A stretch of DNA of 64,000 bases from Candidatus Obscuribacterales bacterium (GTDB lineage Bacteria; Cyanobacteriota; Vampirovibrionia; Obscuribacterales; Obscuribacteraceae). Of the stretch, positions 42,307 to 51,992 are shown in pieces. The DNA lies in contig JAIETZ010000011.1 of NCBI GenBank assembly GCA_019744775.1, positions 62,001 to 126,000 of the forward strand, read 5' to 3'. A program made the position numbers and the translations under genes. Each line of letters starts with the position of its first letter. The stretch's first letter is position 1. The notes under the pieces were generated by a model, which was not told the DNA's origin, did not search any database, and saw nothing but the letters and a program-made list of their open reading frames with translations.

Positions 42307-43139
42307 TGGACAAGACACGTGCCTGGCGTCTAATACCATTCAGCACTCACGACGGCATAACAAATATGGCCATCGATGAAGCCGTATTGGAAGCTCACCT
42401 TAAGGGGCTTGTGCCGCCGACTCTACGCCTCTATGGCTTTAAGCCGGCAGCAATTACAATCGGCTACAACCAAAAGCTACCCGAATATGTTGAAAGACGC
42501 GCTGCAGACAAAGGTGTCGATGTTGCTCGCCGCCCCACGGGCGGACGAGCTGTATTGCACTTGAATGATTTGACTTATTCTTTTGTCGGAACATCATCGC
42601 ACGCCGGCGAATCGCAAATCTTTGACGATGCGTTCTTGCAAAATAGTATTCTCGGAGCCTACAAGCAAATCTGTGAAGGTTTAGAACTAGCTCTTAAATA
42701 TCTTGGCTTGGAGGTGGAGTCAGGTGAATTATCAGTTCCCTACAAACATTTGCATGATTGCTTCTTAGCCACAACAGGCAGCGATCTGCATTACAAAGGG
42801 AAAAAGCTCATTGGCAGCGCGCAGCTAAGACGCAAATGGGCCGTCTTGCAACATGGCTCCCTATTGCTTAACCAGCCTCAATCCATAATGCCGCAATTGC
42901 TGGCGGAAGAAAATTCTTCAGACGAAACTATTGAGCGGCACGCGAATCTTTTCGATATTTTGGGCAAAGAAATCGATATGATGACATTGCAACAAGCATT
43001 TCAAAAAGGCTTTGAAAATGCCTTCAGAGCAAAGTTCAGTGAACAAGGATTTGTCGCAGAGGAAATTTTTTCGATTGGGCAGTTGAGAGAGAAGCACTTA
43101 AGTGCTACTTCTTCTCCTGCTTCTGCACTTCGGCAATAG
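42306..43139 (+). CDS. Lipoate-protein ligase A family protein
   Basis: A biotin/lipoate-ligase-fold protein of 277 residues: NMAIDEAVLEAH, LRLYGFKPAAITIGYNQ, the RRPTGGRAVLH loop, and GSDLHYKGKKLIGSAQLRRKWAVLQHGSLLL with the conserved Lys. It attaches lipoate or octanoate to E2/GcvH domains. The LipM/LplA/LipL subtype is not certain because the octanoyl-transferase Cys position cannot be fixed by eye. Start ATG overlaps the phosphorylase stop (GTGATG also allows a GTG three bases earlier). Confidence 0.85.
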   Translation: MDKTRAWRLIPFSTHDGITNMAIDEAVLEAHLKGLVPPTLRLYGFKPAAITIGYNQKLPEYVERRAADKGVDVARRPTGGRAVLHLNDLTYSFVGTSSHAGESQIFDDAFLQNSILGAYKQICEGLELALKYLGLEVESGELSVPYKHLHDCFLATTGSDLHYKGKKLIGSAQLRRKWAVLQHGSLLLNQPQSIMPQLLAEENSSDETIERHANLFDILGKEIDMMTLQQAFQKGFENAFRAKFSEQGFVAEEIFSIGQLREKHLSATSSPASALRQ

Positions 43140-43656
43140 CTTCTTTGCGGTTCTTTTCTTCTAATTCTTTTTTCTTGGCTAGTCCCTTAGCAATTTTTGC
43201 CAAGCGTTTAGCTTGCACACGCGCTTCTTGCTGCTCTTCCTGATCAGAATCGTGACGGTAGATTAGCATCCATTCGTCATAGCACTTTGCCAGCATCTTC
43301 TCATCGACTTTCTCGTCTTCATTGGAGTAGAACTTGGCAGTCAGAGCGCGAGCATAAAGTAAATGCGAGCCAGGATCGCCTGGATCAAGTTGCACGGCTT
43401 TGCCTGCAACACGCAAGGCTTCGTCAATATTACTGTCAGCCAATTCTTTTTCAGCTAGAAAACGCAAGTTGGAAGCTTCGGTCAGACGACCAGCAGGACC
43501 TGTTCCATAGAATGAAGACTCAGGACGTTCGCTGGAATACTGCTTGGTACCCTTTTTAATTCTTGGCGATATTGAATCTGCATAAGCAGGCAATACCTGA
43601 AAAGCCAGTAGTGAAACTGCAATAGCTGCTGCAATTTTGTTATTCACCTTTTTCAT
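43105..43656 (-). CDS. Secreted protein with a TPR-like segment and charged coiled tail
   Basis: A signal peptide (MKKVNNKIAAAIAVSLLAFQ, cleavage after AYA) precedes a TPR-like helix pair (NIDEALRVAGKAVQLDPGDPGSHLLYARAL) and a Lys/Glu-rich C-terminal coiled coil. About 183 residues. The start is uncertain: ATG 43656 has GAGG directly adjacent, GTG 43644 or ATG 43680 are alternatives. Its 3' end overlaps the convergent lipoate ligase by 35 bp and its 5' end overlaps the upstream coiled-coil gene. Function unknown. Confidence 0.6.
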   Translation of the reverse strand: MKKVNNKIAAAIAVSLLAFQVLPAYADSISPRIKKGTKQYSSERPESSFYGTGPAGRLTEASNLRFLAEKELADSNIDEALRVAGKAVQLDPGDPGSHLLYARALTAKFYSNEDEKVDEKMLAKCYDEWMLIYRHDSDQEEQQEARVQAKRLAKIAKGLAKKKELEEKNRKEAIAEVQKQEKK

Positions 43657-44014
43657 CCTCGCTTTTTCCTGCATTCTCATCAGTTATATCTTTAATTTCC
43701 ACGTGTTGAATCATTGCTTGCAAATCAGCAATCTCAGCTTCCAATTCTTTCATGTGAACATCAATACGTTGAATCTGGACCAATTCATTACGCACACGAT
43801 CAAGCAATGCCCCGCCATCAAGAGTGCTGGTATCGCAAAAGAGCGAAAATGTCTTGGTGCCGATTGTTTGCAAGTGGCGCACCCGCTCGCCTGTCAAGGT
43901 CATCAAATCCATTCTTAATTTGGCTATTTTGGCCGCGCGTCCCATCTGATCTGCAGCTTGCTTTGTGCTCTGCTTGAACTTATTGAGAAAATTCTCGAAC
44001 GATGGTGCGCTCAT
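43640..44014 (-). CDS. Hypothetical coiled-coil protein
   Basis: A 124-residue, mostly helical protein. Amphipathic N-terminal helix (FENFLNKFKQSTKQAADQMG), a middle GTKTFSLFCD segment and a heptad-like C-terminal part (RVRNELVQIQRIDVHMKELE then AEIADLQAMI). There is no signal peptide. It starts 6 bp after the aspartokinase stop, so it belongs to the same transcript. Not recognised as a family. Confidence 0.65.
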   Translation of the reverse strand: MSAPSFENFLNKFKQSTKQAADQMGRAAKIAKLRMDLMTLTGERVRHLQTIGTKTFSLFCDTSTLDGGALLDRVRNELVQIQRIDVHMKELEAEIADLQAMIQHVEIKDITDENAGKSEDEKGE

Positions 44015-44020
44015 TTGGGA

Positions 44021-44827
44021 TTAAAACCTTTGTGCGGAAACAGCTGCCCCTATTGTACCTGCAACACCGCCAACTGCGTTAGCACGAAATGCCACAAGAG
44101 ATCCAACCAGCGTGCCTTCATCTTCCGGCTCAAATGTTGATCTCACTCTTACAACCACTTGTTTTTCTTTTGCCAGCTCAACCGACCGCAAAGCCAATAC
44201 CTGCGCGCCTGCACGAGCCAATTCAATCATCTCGTCGTAACTGACAAATGGATAACGGCGAGCTTCCGCGTTTGTTCTTGGATCTGCGGTATAGACTCCA
44301 CCGACATCGGTATATATGTCGCAACGATCAGCCTTTACTGCAGCCGCTAAAGCAACAGCTGTTGTATCTGATCCGCCACGTCCAAGAGTTGTAATTTCGT
44401 TTGCTTCGGTTACGCCTTGAAAGCCTGCAACTACAGGGATTTCTTTTCGAATGAAGCTTTCTTCCAACGCTCTTGGATTAACAGTGAGAATTTTTGCCGA
44501 ACTGAATGTGTTGTCGGTGATAACACCAGCCTGAATGCCGGTAAATGATCTGGCTGATTTACCCAATGCTTGAATTGCCATCGACATGAGCGCGCAAGAG
44601 GCTTGTTCACCTGTAGCCAGCAAAGCATCCATTTCACGCAAATTGGAACTTCCACTGACACCTTCGGCAAGTCCTATGAGGTGATCTGTGGTGTGTCCCA
44701 TAGCTGAAACAACCACAGCAACTTCGTTGCCTTGATTTGCCGCACGAACAGCTATGGCTGCCGCCTTACGCATAAGGTCAGTATCGGCAACCGACGTTCC
44801 GCCAAATTTTAGAACCAACCGCGCCAT
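44021..44827 (-). CDS. Aspartokinase catalytic domain without ACT domains
   Basis: Phosphorylates aspartate, the entry to lysine, threonine and methionine synthesis. The kinase core is complete: VLKFGGTSVADTDLM, VVVSAMGHTTDHLI, GFQGVTEANEITTLGRGGSDTTAVALA and DVGGVYTADPRTNAEARR. At 268 residues it stops after the catalytic domain; normal LysC has about 400 with two ACT domains for feedback inhibition. The following gene starts 6 bp later and encodes something else, so the ACT part is absent, not shifted. The start at 44827 (MARLVLKFGG) is the natural one. Confidence 0.85.
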   Translation of the reverse strand: MARLVLKFGGTSVADTDLMRKAAAIAVRAANQGNEVAVVVSAMGHTTDHLIGLAEGVSGSSNLREMDALLATGEQASCALMSMAIQALGKSARSFTGIQAGVITDNTFSSAKILTVNPRALEESFIRKEIPVVAGFQGVTEANEITTLGRGGSDTTAVALAAAVKADRCDIYTDVGGVYTADPRTNAEARRYPFVSYDEMIELARAGAQVLALRSVELAKEKQVVVRVRSTFEPEDEGTLVGSLVAFRANAVGGVAGTIGAAVSAQRF

Positions 44828-45018
44828 GAGGCTATTCTCAATTCGAAAGGAAATGTGAGCATACGGCGAGGCAATTAGCTGCCCCAAATCAAGGGACAAT
44901 CATAACTTGATAAGCCACCCACAGTCCGGGAAACTGTCCAAAGTTAATTTAATAGCTTCTTAGATCAAATACGTCTCAAGTTAGAGGTATTAAAGCACTT
45001 CTTGACAAGTCCTTTGGT

Positions 45019-46731
45019 CTATAACTCCGTCATCGGCAGACGTACGCCTTCGCGCTTGGCGAAATCTATCGCTTCCTGGTAGCCGGCGTCAGCGTGACGA
45101 AGTACTCCCATTGCCGGATCGGTCGTCAGAACACGCTCAAGACGCGCAGCTGCAGCGTCAGTTCCGTCGGCCACAATAACTTGACCGGCGTGCAGCGAAT
45201 AGCCGATGCCGACTCCTCCACCATGGTGAACAGATACCCAACTTGCTCCACCGACGGCATTGATCATCGCATTAAGAAATACCCAATCCGCTATTGCATC
45301 CGAACCATCTTTCATAGATTCAGTTTCGCGATTTGGTGAAGCAACTGATCCAGCATCAAGGTGATCGCGTCCAATCACTATTGGTCCTTTCAATTTACCT
45401 TCTGCCACCATGCGATTCATAATCAATCCCATCTTCGCGCGATCGCCATAGCCAAGCCAACAAATGCGTGCAGGCAGTCCTTGGAAATTCACCCGCTTGC
45501 CGGCCATCTCAATCCAACGACAAAGATGTTTGTTATCTGCAAAAGTTTTTAGAATCTCTTCGTCAATTCTTTCAATGTCTGATGCTTCGCCCGAAAGTGC
45601 CGCCCAACGAAAAGGTCCTTTGCCTTCGCAAAATAACGGGCGAATGAAAGCCGGCACAAATCCCGGAAATGCAAAAGCATCTTTGACACCATGGTCAAAC
45701 GCCACTTGTCGAATATTGTTGCCGTAGTCAAAAACAACACATTTTTGTTTTTGGAAATCCAACATTGCCATCACATGTTTGGAAATTGATTTGACCGACA
45801 ACTCTATATAACGCTTAGCATCTGAATTACGCAATCTGGCTGCATCTTCAACGCTATATCCTTCAGGTATATATCCGTTGAGGGGATCATGAGCTGATGT
45901 TTGATCGGTAACAACATCAATTGCAACTTTGCGTTTAACTAGTTCAGGCAAAAGTTCAGCAGCATTCCCCTGTAAAGCAACCGAAAGAGCCTTTCTATTG
46001 ACCTTTGCTTCCAAGCAAAGCTTAATTGCGTGATCTAGATTGTCGGCTTTTAAATCAACATATTTCTTTTCCAGGCGCCGTTCAATGCGCGTCGGATCAA
46101 CTTCAATGCAAAGCGCCACGCCATCGTTCATCGTGACAGCCAATGGCTGAGCGCCACCCATTCCGCCTAATCCACTTGTGAGTACGAGCTTGCCTTTGAG
46201 ACTGCCGCCAAAATGCTTGTCAGCCAAACTGGCAAATGTCTCGTATGTTCCCTGTAATATTCCTTGCGTACCGATGTATATCCAAGAGCCCGCTGTCATC
46301 TGTCCATACATGATCAAGCCTTTGCGCTCAAGATCTCGGAAGTAGTCCCAGTTTGCCCAGGCACCAACGAGATTTGAATTGGCGATTAAAACGCGTGGCG
46401 CATCTTTGTGGCTCTTTAAAATGCCTACTGGTTTGCCTGACTGAACCAAAAGTGTTTCATCTGAATTCAGCTCTGTGAGCGCCTTTACAATGCCCTTAAA
46501 TGACTGCCAGTTGCGCGCCGCTTTTCCTGAACCACCGTATACAACCAATTCTTGGGGATGCTCAGCAACTTCAGGATCAAGGTTATTCAAGAGCATACGC
46601 AATGCGGCTTCTTGAATCCAGCCCTTGCAAACAAGCGTGTTGCCACGGGGAGCTCTAACCTCAATCGGCTTATCAGCGGCCAAGATTGCCTTAACCATTT
46701 CTGTGCCGGACATCGCAGTAGATGTTGTCAT
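45019..46731 (-). CDS. hutU: Urocanate hydratase
   Basis: Second enzyme of histidine degradation: urocanate to imidazolone propionate with tightly bound NAD+. 570 residues with the conserved [66 protein letters not shown], and [17 protein letters not shown] segments. No hutH, hutI or hutG in the window. It diverges from the mutase gene across a 120-bp promoter region. Confidence 0.95.
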   Translation of the reverse strand: MTTSTAMSGTEMVKAILAADKPIEVRAPRGNTLVCKGWIQEAALRMLLNNLDPEVAEHPQELVVYGGSGKAARNWQSFKGIVKALTELNSDETLLVQSGKPVGILKSHKDAPRVLIANSNLVGAWANWDYFRDLERKGLIMYGQMTAGSWIYIGTQGILQGTYETFASLADKHFGGSLKGKLVLTSGLGGMGGAQPLAVTMNDGVALCIEVDPTRIERRLEKKYVDLKADNLDHAIKLCLEAKVNRKALSVALQGNAAELLPELVKRKVAIDVVTDQTSAHDPLNGYIPEGYSVEDAARLRNSDAKRYIELSVKSISKHVMAMLDFQKQKCVVFDYGNNIRQVAFDHGVKDAFAFPGFVPAFIRPLFCEGKGPFRWAALSGEASDIERIDEEILKTFADNKHLCRWIEMAGKRVNFQGLPARICWLGYGDRAKMGLIMNRMVAEGKLKGPIVIGRDHLDAGSVASPNRETESMKDGSDAIADWVFLNAMINAVGGASWVSVHHGGGVGIGYSLHAGQVIVADGTDAAAARLERVLTTDPAMGVLRHADAGYQEAIDFAKREGVRLPMTEL

Positions 46732-46852
46732 TAAATCTCCCTCTCAGAACTCATCACGGGCAGCCATCTATAGTGTAGACTGACAAGTGATGATCATATC
46801 AATCCGGGGTCAAGAATTAGTCCCGGAAATGACACGAAGGTAGCAGCTAAAA

Positions 46853-48595
46853 ATGGTCCAAGAAAAGATAAGCAGTAAAACTTCCAATTCAAAATCGAAT
46901 GCCGAAGTAACAGCGGAGCGCAGGATTGCGACCGAGCAATCCGGAGCGAGAGCGTCTACCGCCGGACGGCCAGTGGAGGCGGAGCAGAGCGCAGCCGGAA
47001 CGATTAAAAAGGACCTTAAGTATTCTCTGTCCAATATTCCACTCAAAACTTACTACACACCTGACGATTTAAAAGGTTGGGACTACAAAAAAGACTTAAG
47101 CGACCCGGGTGTTTTTCCATACACCCGCGGCATTCACCACAACATGTATCGCGGCAAAATGTGGACGATGCGTCAATTTGCCGGATTCGGCGGACCGGAA
47201 GAAACTAACGCTCGATTTAAATATCTTTTGGCGCAAGGTCAAACAGGCTTGTCCACAGCATTTGATCTGCCGACATTAATGGGTTACGACTCCGATCATC
47301 CACGCGCTCACGGTGAAGTTGGCGTATGCGGCGTTGCCGTCGACAGCTTGGAAGACATCGAAATTCTCTACAACGAATTACCACTTGATGTTGTCTCCAC
47401 ATCAATGACCATCAATGGTCCGGCTTCAATTGTTTTTGCCATGTTTTTGGCAAACGCCGAAAAGCGCGGTTTTGACTGGAAGAAATTAGATGGTACTTTG
47501 CAGAACGATATCTTCAAAGAGTACATCGCTCAAAAAACATATCTGTTACCACCACGTCCGGCGCTTAAGCTAATTCAGGACATGATGGTATTTACGACAA
47601 ACAATGTACCGAGATGGAATTTCATTTCCGTATCCGGCTATCACATTAGAGAAGCCGGTGCCACTGCCGTACAAGAATTGGCATTTACTCTTGCCGATGG
47701 ATTTGCCTATGTCGATGCCGGATTAGAAGCTGGACTCAAGCTCGATGATTTCGTACCGCGCTTATCCTTCTTCTTCAACTCACACATCGACTTCTTTGAA
47801 GAGATTGCCAAATATCGTGCAGCTCGTCGCATTTGGGCAAAGCGCATGCGCGACCATTACGGCTCAACCAATGAGCGTACTTTGAAGTTACGCTTTCATA
47901 CGCAAACAGCAGGGTGCAGTCTGACCGCGCAACAGCCGGAAAACAACATCATTCGTACAGCAATTGAAGCACTTGCCGGAGTTCTCGGCGGCACACAATC
48001 ACTGCATACTAATTCAATGGATGAAGTACTTGGTCTCCCGACGCAGAAAGCTGCGCACATTGCTTTGCGCACACAGCAAATTCTCGCTTACGAAACAGGC
48101 GTTGCCGACGTTGTCGATCCACTTGCAGGTTCATACTATGTTGAGTGGATGACCAACGAAATGGAAAAACAAGCCAACGAGTACTTCAAGAAGATTGAAG
48201 AAGTAGGCGGCGTCATGGCCGGTATCGAGAAAGGCTTCTTCATGAAAGAAATTGCCGACGCTGCCTATCACTTCCAACAGAAGCTGGACAGCAAAGAAAG
48301 AATCTTTGTCGGACTAAATGGCTTCACCGAAGTAGCGCCAGGACAGAATATTGAAATTCTCAAAATCGGTCTTGAGTATGAACAACGTCAAACAGAAAGG
48401 CTGAAGAAATTGCGCGCTCGTCGTGACAATGAAAAGGTTCAACAGTCGCTGGAGAAGCTAAAAGACGGAGTAAAGGCTGGGGAAAACTCATTCCCTCTCT
48501 TGCTTGATGCCGTGAAGACCTATGCCACTGTCGGCGAAATTTCACAGGCATTGAAAGAAGTCTGGGGAGCTTATCGCGAGCCGGCGGTATTTTAA
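46853..48595 (+). CDS. Methylmalonyl-CoA-mutase-family catalytic subunit
   Basis: A 580-residue mutase catalytic domain (TIM barrel) with YTRGIHHNMYRGKMWTMRQF, GLSTAFDLPTLMGYDSDHP, SMTINGPASIVFAMF, ISVSGYHIREAGATAVQE and RTQQILAYETGVADVVDPL. There is no C-terminal B12-binding domain, so it must pair with a separate cobalamin subunit not found here. The substrate (methylmalonyl-, isobutyryl- or another acyl-CoA) is not fixed; Tyr in MYRGKMW is compatible with methylmalonyl-CoA. Residues about 20-50 are encoded by a mosaic repeat. The start at 46853 is not backed by a clear ribosome binding site. Confidence 0.9.
   Translation: MVQEKISSKTSNSKSNAEVTAERRIATEQSGARASTAGRPVEAEQSAAGTIKKDLKYSLSNIPLKTYYTPDDLKGWDYKKDLSDPGVFPYTRGIHHNMYRGKMWTMRQFAGFGGPEETNARFKYLLAQGQTGLSTAFDLPTLMGYDSDHPRAHGEVGVCGVAVDSLEDIEILYNELPLDVVSTSMTINGPASIVFAMFLANAEKRGFDWKKLDGTLQNDIFKEYIAQKTYLLPPRPALKLIQDMMVFTTNNVPRWNFISVSGYHIREAGATAVQELAFTLADGFAYVDAGLEAGLKLDDFVPRLSFFFNSHIDFFEEIAKYRAARRIWAKRMRDHYGSTNERTLKLRFHTQTAGCSLTAQQPENNIIRTAIEALAGVLGGTQSLHTNSMDEVLGLPTQKAAHIALRTQQILAYETGVADVVDPLAGSYYVEWMTNEMEKQANEYFKKIEEVGGVMAGIEKGFFMKEIADAAYHFQQKLDSKERIFVGLNGFTEVAPGQNIEILKIGLEYEQRQTERLKKLRARRDNEKVQQSLEKLKDGVKAGENSFPLLLDAVKTYATVGEISQALKEVWGAYREPAVF
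46909..47003. repeat. Mosaic GC-rich repeat inside the mutase coding region
   Basis: It starts with AACAGCGGAGCGCAGGATTG, one base different from the element at 35638, and keeps the GGATTG/CAATCC hairpin. It is read in frame as TAERRIATEQSGARASTAG and following residues, between the first 20 residues and the conserved mutase N-terminus (SLSNIPLKTYYTPDDLKG). The element has therefore been taken into a protein without breaking the frame. Confidence 0.7.
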
Positions 48596-48613
48596 CAAGA
48601 AAGGACTGACAAC

Positions 48614-49381
48614 TTGTTTCGCTTCGAGAAAATCGTAACGCTGACTTTACTTGCAGTTTTCTCTTGCTCCGCGTCATACGCAGCCACCAAAGAATCGCGT
48701 GCGCATGCGGAGAGAGGTATCTCGCTCTACAATCAGGGCAAATACGATGCGGCAGCAGCCGAATTTCGCAAAGCTCTGGCAATTGATTCCAAAAGCGTCG
48801 ACTATCACAACGACTTAAGTGCGGCTCTCAAAGCTCAGGGCAAGTTAAACGAAGCCATTAACGAAGCCAAAACATCCATCAAGTGTGCACCGGGACGCGC
48901 GATAAGTCATGCCAACTTGGCCAACTTACTATTTGAAGCAAAACAATATCCTGCCGCAGAAGCTGCTTACAAACAAGCAATTAAGCTTTCACCAAAGAGT
49001 GTCCAGTTCCACACCAACCTCGGCTTGTGTCTGAAGCTGGAAAACAAATCAGCCGAAGCCGAAAAGGAATATCGAGAAGCCCTTAAGCTAAAACCCAATG
49101 ACACCGATGCTTCAGTTCATTTGGCAAGTTTATTGCGTGAAAAGAAAGACAAGAAATACAGAGACGAAATTGAAAAGCTCGCCCAACAAGCTGTAAAAAA
49201 TGCACCAAAAGACGCAGAAGCTCATTTAGCATTGGCAAATGCACTCAAAGATAATCACAAAGATGCTGCTGCTATCAAGGAATACGAAGAGGTTTTGAAA
49301 TTGAAGCCGAATCATCCGAGCGCAGCGAAAATCAAAGAGTTTATTGACTTTCTCAAAAACCGTCCAGACTCTCGAATATAA
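48614..49381 (+). CDS. Secreted TPR protein
   Basis: A signal peptide (MFRFEKIVTLTLLAVFSCSA, cleavage after SYA) is followed by about six TPR units (for example AERGISLYNQGKYDAAAAEF, PAEAAYKQAIKLSPKSVQFH-type helices). 255 residues. The start is TTG with AAAGGA 8 nt upstream. It ends 3 bp before the RNase J-like gene, so the two are likely co-transcribed. An envelope scaffold role is inferred from the fold. Confidence 0.82.
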   Translation: MFRFEKIVTLTLLAVFSCSASYAATKESRAHAERGISLYNQGKYDAAAAEFRKALAIDSKSVDYHNDLSAALKAQGKLNEAINEAKTSIKCAPGRAISHANLANLLFEAKQYPAAEAAYKQAIKLSPKSVQFHTNLGLCLKLENKSAEAEKEYREALKLKPNDTDASVHLASLLREKKDKKYRDEIEKLAQQAVKNAPKDAEAHLALANALKDNHKDAAAIKEYEEVLKLKPNHPSAAKIKEFIDFLKNRPDSRI

Positions 49382-49384
49382 ACG

Positions 49385-51076
49385 ATGGCAACAAATACAT
49401 CCACAGATCTCAAATATGACCGCTTATCGATAGTGCCACTTGGTGGACAGAGTGAACTCGGTCAAGTGTTGTGGATGATCAGCTATGCCGGAGAGATTCT
49501 CCTGGTCGACGCCGGTGCCGCGTACCCAGCCGAGGATATGCCTGGCGTAGATTTGCTTTTGCCGAACACGAATTTTTTGGAAGCGCATCAAGATCGCATA
49601 AAAGCATTGCTGCTGACAAACGGGCATGAAGAACACTCCGGTGGCGTGTCTTATCTTCTTAACCATTTGAATATTCCTCAACTTATGGGACCGCGATTTG
49701 TCACAACCCTTGTTTCGCAAGGACTGAAAAATTCCAACAACACTGCCATCGAAACAATTGAGATGAATCATCCATATCAGATAGGCAATTTCGAAATTGA
49801 GTGGATTCGCGTGAATGATGCAATTGCCGATGCCTGCGCTCTGCGAATAGGCACACCAGAGGGCAATATCATCTACACCTCCAGCTTTAAACTTGATCAG
49901 ACCCCGGTTGACAACAGACTTCTGGATTTCAATCAGTTGGCGAAGCTCGGTGATGAGGGAGTTCTCTTACTAATTAGCGATTCGTCCGGCGTAGAAGCTG
50001 CCGGCTATACCGCATCAGAAAAGATAGTGGGACCCAATTTGGAAAAACACATCGCAAACGCAAAAGGACGTGCGGTTGTTGTGCTTCCGGGAACTAACAC
50101 GCACCGAATGCAAATACTGTTTGATCTTGCCCAAAAGCTCAATCGTAAAGTTGTGCTTTACGGTGACACGCTATTACAAACAGCCGTTGTCGCGGTAATT
50201 ACAGGCAACCTAGCTTATGACCGCAAAATAGAATCCAGCTTGGAAGACTTAAAAAAACTCAAAGACAATGAAGTTTTGATTGTAGCCACCGGTCCCGAAG
50301 GCGATGCCTTCAAAGCGCTCCATAATTTAGCTTACGACAAATACGACGATGTCAAATTGAAGGCAGGCGACACTGTTGTCTACAGTTCCGATATTACGCC
50401 GGGAAGATCCAGACAGATGGCTATGGTATTGGATCAGTTTTTGGCTCGTGATATTCATGCAGTACACGGCACTAGACAAAATGTGCATGTCTCTGCCCAC
50501 CCGGCACAAGAAGACTTGAAGTTTATGCTTTCTATTGTCAAACCTCAGTTATTTATACCGGCTTTGGGCGAAGGTCGCCACATAATGCAACATGCACAAT
50601 TAGCCATTGACTGGGGAATGCCGCCCGAATCGGTTTTCCCTCTGCAAAACGGCGAGATTTTGGAAATCTACGATGGTAATGCAAGCGTCGAAAACGACAT
50701 TGAAGCTACAGGCGTGCTTTACAACAGAGACCAAGGCGAAAAGGTCACAACCTTCTCCGTCAAGGAAAGGCTGGTTTTGAGCATTGAAGGCGTAGTTACG
50801 ATCGGCATTGTCGTCGGCACAAATAGGGAGTTGCTTTCGGGTCCAATTATCGAAGCAAATGGCTCGGGCTTCTTGCGTTCGGATACATGGCAGAAAGTCA
50901 AAGCGGACTTGCACAAGGCAGTTTTAGATGCGCATGCATTTTGGCGGACAACAAAAGACCCCGATATGAGTTCTTTACGCAGCCAAGTACGCGAAGTAGC
51001 AAACAAGACAATACGCGGGCAACTACAATCAAAGCCAGTCGTCCAAGTCCTTGTGCACGAGCTAGCGACTAACTAA
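49385..51076 (+). CDS. RNase J-family protein lacking most metal-binding residues
   Basis: The 563-residue protein keeps the full RNase J order: metallo-beta-lactamase, beta-CASP and C-terminal domain. The catalytic motifs are degraded. HGHEDH is NGHEEH (79-84); the HSIPD histidine is Asp145 (NDAIAD); HTGDFKFD is YTSSFKLD (Asp to Ser167); HGEYR is LGEGR (His to Leu394). Other motifs remain: ISDSS, TNTHR, ATGPEGD and VSAHPAQED. It probably cannot bind two zinc ions and so lacks normal nuclease activity. A structural or regulatory role, for example pairing with an active RNase J, is inferred. The intact length and frame argue against a pseudogene. Confidence 0.88.
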   Translation: MATNTSTDLKYDRLSIVPLGGQSELGQVLWMISYAGEILLVDAGAAYPAEDMPGVDLLLPNTNFLEAHQDRIKALLLTNGHEEHSGGVSYLLNHLNIPQLMGPRFVTTLVSQGLKNSNNTAIETIEMNHPYQIGNFEIEWIRVNDAIADACALRIGTPEGNIIYTSSFKLDQTPVDNRLLDFNQLAKLGDEGVLLLISDSSGVEAAGYTASEKIVGPNLEKHIANAKGRAVVVLPGTNTHRMQILFDLAQKLNRKVVLYGDTLLQTAVVAVITGNLAYDRKIESSLEDLKKLKDNEVLIVATGPEGDAFKALHNLAYDKYDDVKLKAGDTVVYSSDITPGRSRQMAMVLDQFLARDIHAVHGTRQNVHVSAHPAQEDLKFMLSIVKPQLFIPALGEGRHIMQHAQLAIDWGMPPESVFPLQNGEILEIYDGNASVENDIEATGVLYNRDQGEKVTTFSVKERLVLSIEGVVTIGIVVGTNRELLSGPIIEANGSGFLRSDTWQKVKADLHKAVLDAHAFWRTTKDPDMSSLRSQVREVANKTIRGQLQSKPVVQVLVHELATN

Positions 51077-51077
51077 A

Positions 51078-51902
51078 TTACCAGCCGCCGCCGATGAAGA
51101 TAGCGTTGCCTTCATTCAATAGAACGCCGCTGGTTTCAGCTGGAGCTACGGTAACTGGTTGCGACCAGAAGAGCGTCAGCCCCGGCACCTTGCGGCTGCC
51201 GGCTATCCACCAGGCTCCAGCTTGCACTTCGGCGAAGCCTTCACCGTTTTTGTCGATTGTGATTTGCACAGGATCAATACCATGACGAGCCGACTCGTTT
51301 TCTAAATCCGAATGCTTCTGGTTGTATTCGTGAAGCACTTGCGCATAGCGCATCATTCGCGCATTTTCTTCAGCGTTGATACGTTCACACTGAGTCTTTA
51401 CATAAGGCACCATCTTGTGTATCCACGGATACACTGTAAAAATTGAATGCGGCACACTTTCACCGGTACGCTTTTGCGCAGCTTCCAGAGCGTGCTCCCA
51501 GCGAAAACCAAACATTGGGTAGGCGTATTCTTTGGAGCGGCGATTGTTGTAGCAGCACTGCATCAAATAGTCTTTGATTTGTCCATCATTAGTCGGCAGC
51601 GGTTCTGTTCTTGCCTTTAATTCCGGTGGCTTGACCGGATATGGATAAGCAGTAAGTTTGTCTTGCGGATTTTTATTGTACTGAACATTGATGCGAACTC
51701 TCAGCACAGCATTTTTAGGCTTGTGCTGTTCGGTATCGACAAGAATATCCAGTCCATCGATATTAATTTCACTAGGCGTATTTATGTGCTCAAAGCCAGG
51801 CATGGCTTTGTTGCCCGACGGCGTCTGCGCTGCAAATGCCGGTGCGGACACCTGAACAACGAGTGCCAGACTTATTAGTTTTCCCAGTCCTAGTTTTTTC
51901 AT
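51078..51902 (-). CDS. Secreted hypothetical protein
   Basis: A signal peptide (MKKLGLGKLISLALVVQVSA, cleavage after AFA) precedes about 250 residues I do not recognise. It has a Pro-rich strand region (RVRINVQYNKNPQDK), a helical middle with CCYNNRR and several aromatic residues, and a C-terminal TLFWSQPVTV strand ending IFIGGGW. AAGGA lies 7 nt before the ATG at 51902. Convergent with the RNase J-like gene, 1 bp apart. Confidence 0.65.
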   Translation of the reverse strand: MKKLGLGKLISLALVVQVSAPAFAAQTPSGNKAMPGFEHINTPSEINIDGLDILVDTEQHKPKNAVLRVRINVQYNKNPQDKLTAYPYPVKPPELKARTEPLPTNDGQIKDYLMQCCYNNRRSKEYAYPMFGFRWEHALEAAQKRTGESVPHSIFTVYPWIHKMVPYVKTQCERINAEENARMMRYAQVLHEYNQKHSDLENESARHGIDPVQITIDKNGEGFAEVQAGAWWIAGSRKVPGLTLFWSQPVTVAPAETSGVLLNEGNAIFIGGGW

Positions 51903-51992
51903 GCCTAGATCCTTCACTTTGGGCGTCCGCGACTCCCGCCTGACAGCCCACCTATTGTAGAGCTAGCAAAGGGGTTTTTCCCTAGATATATT

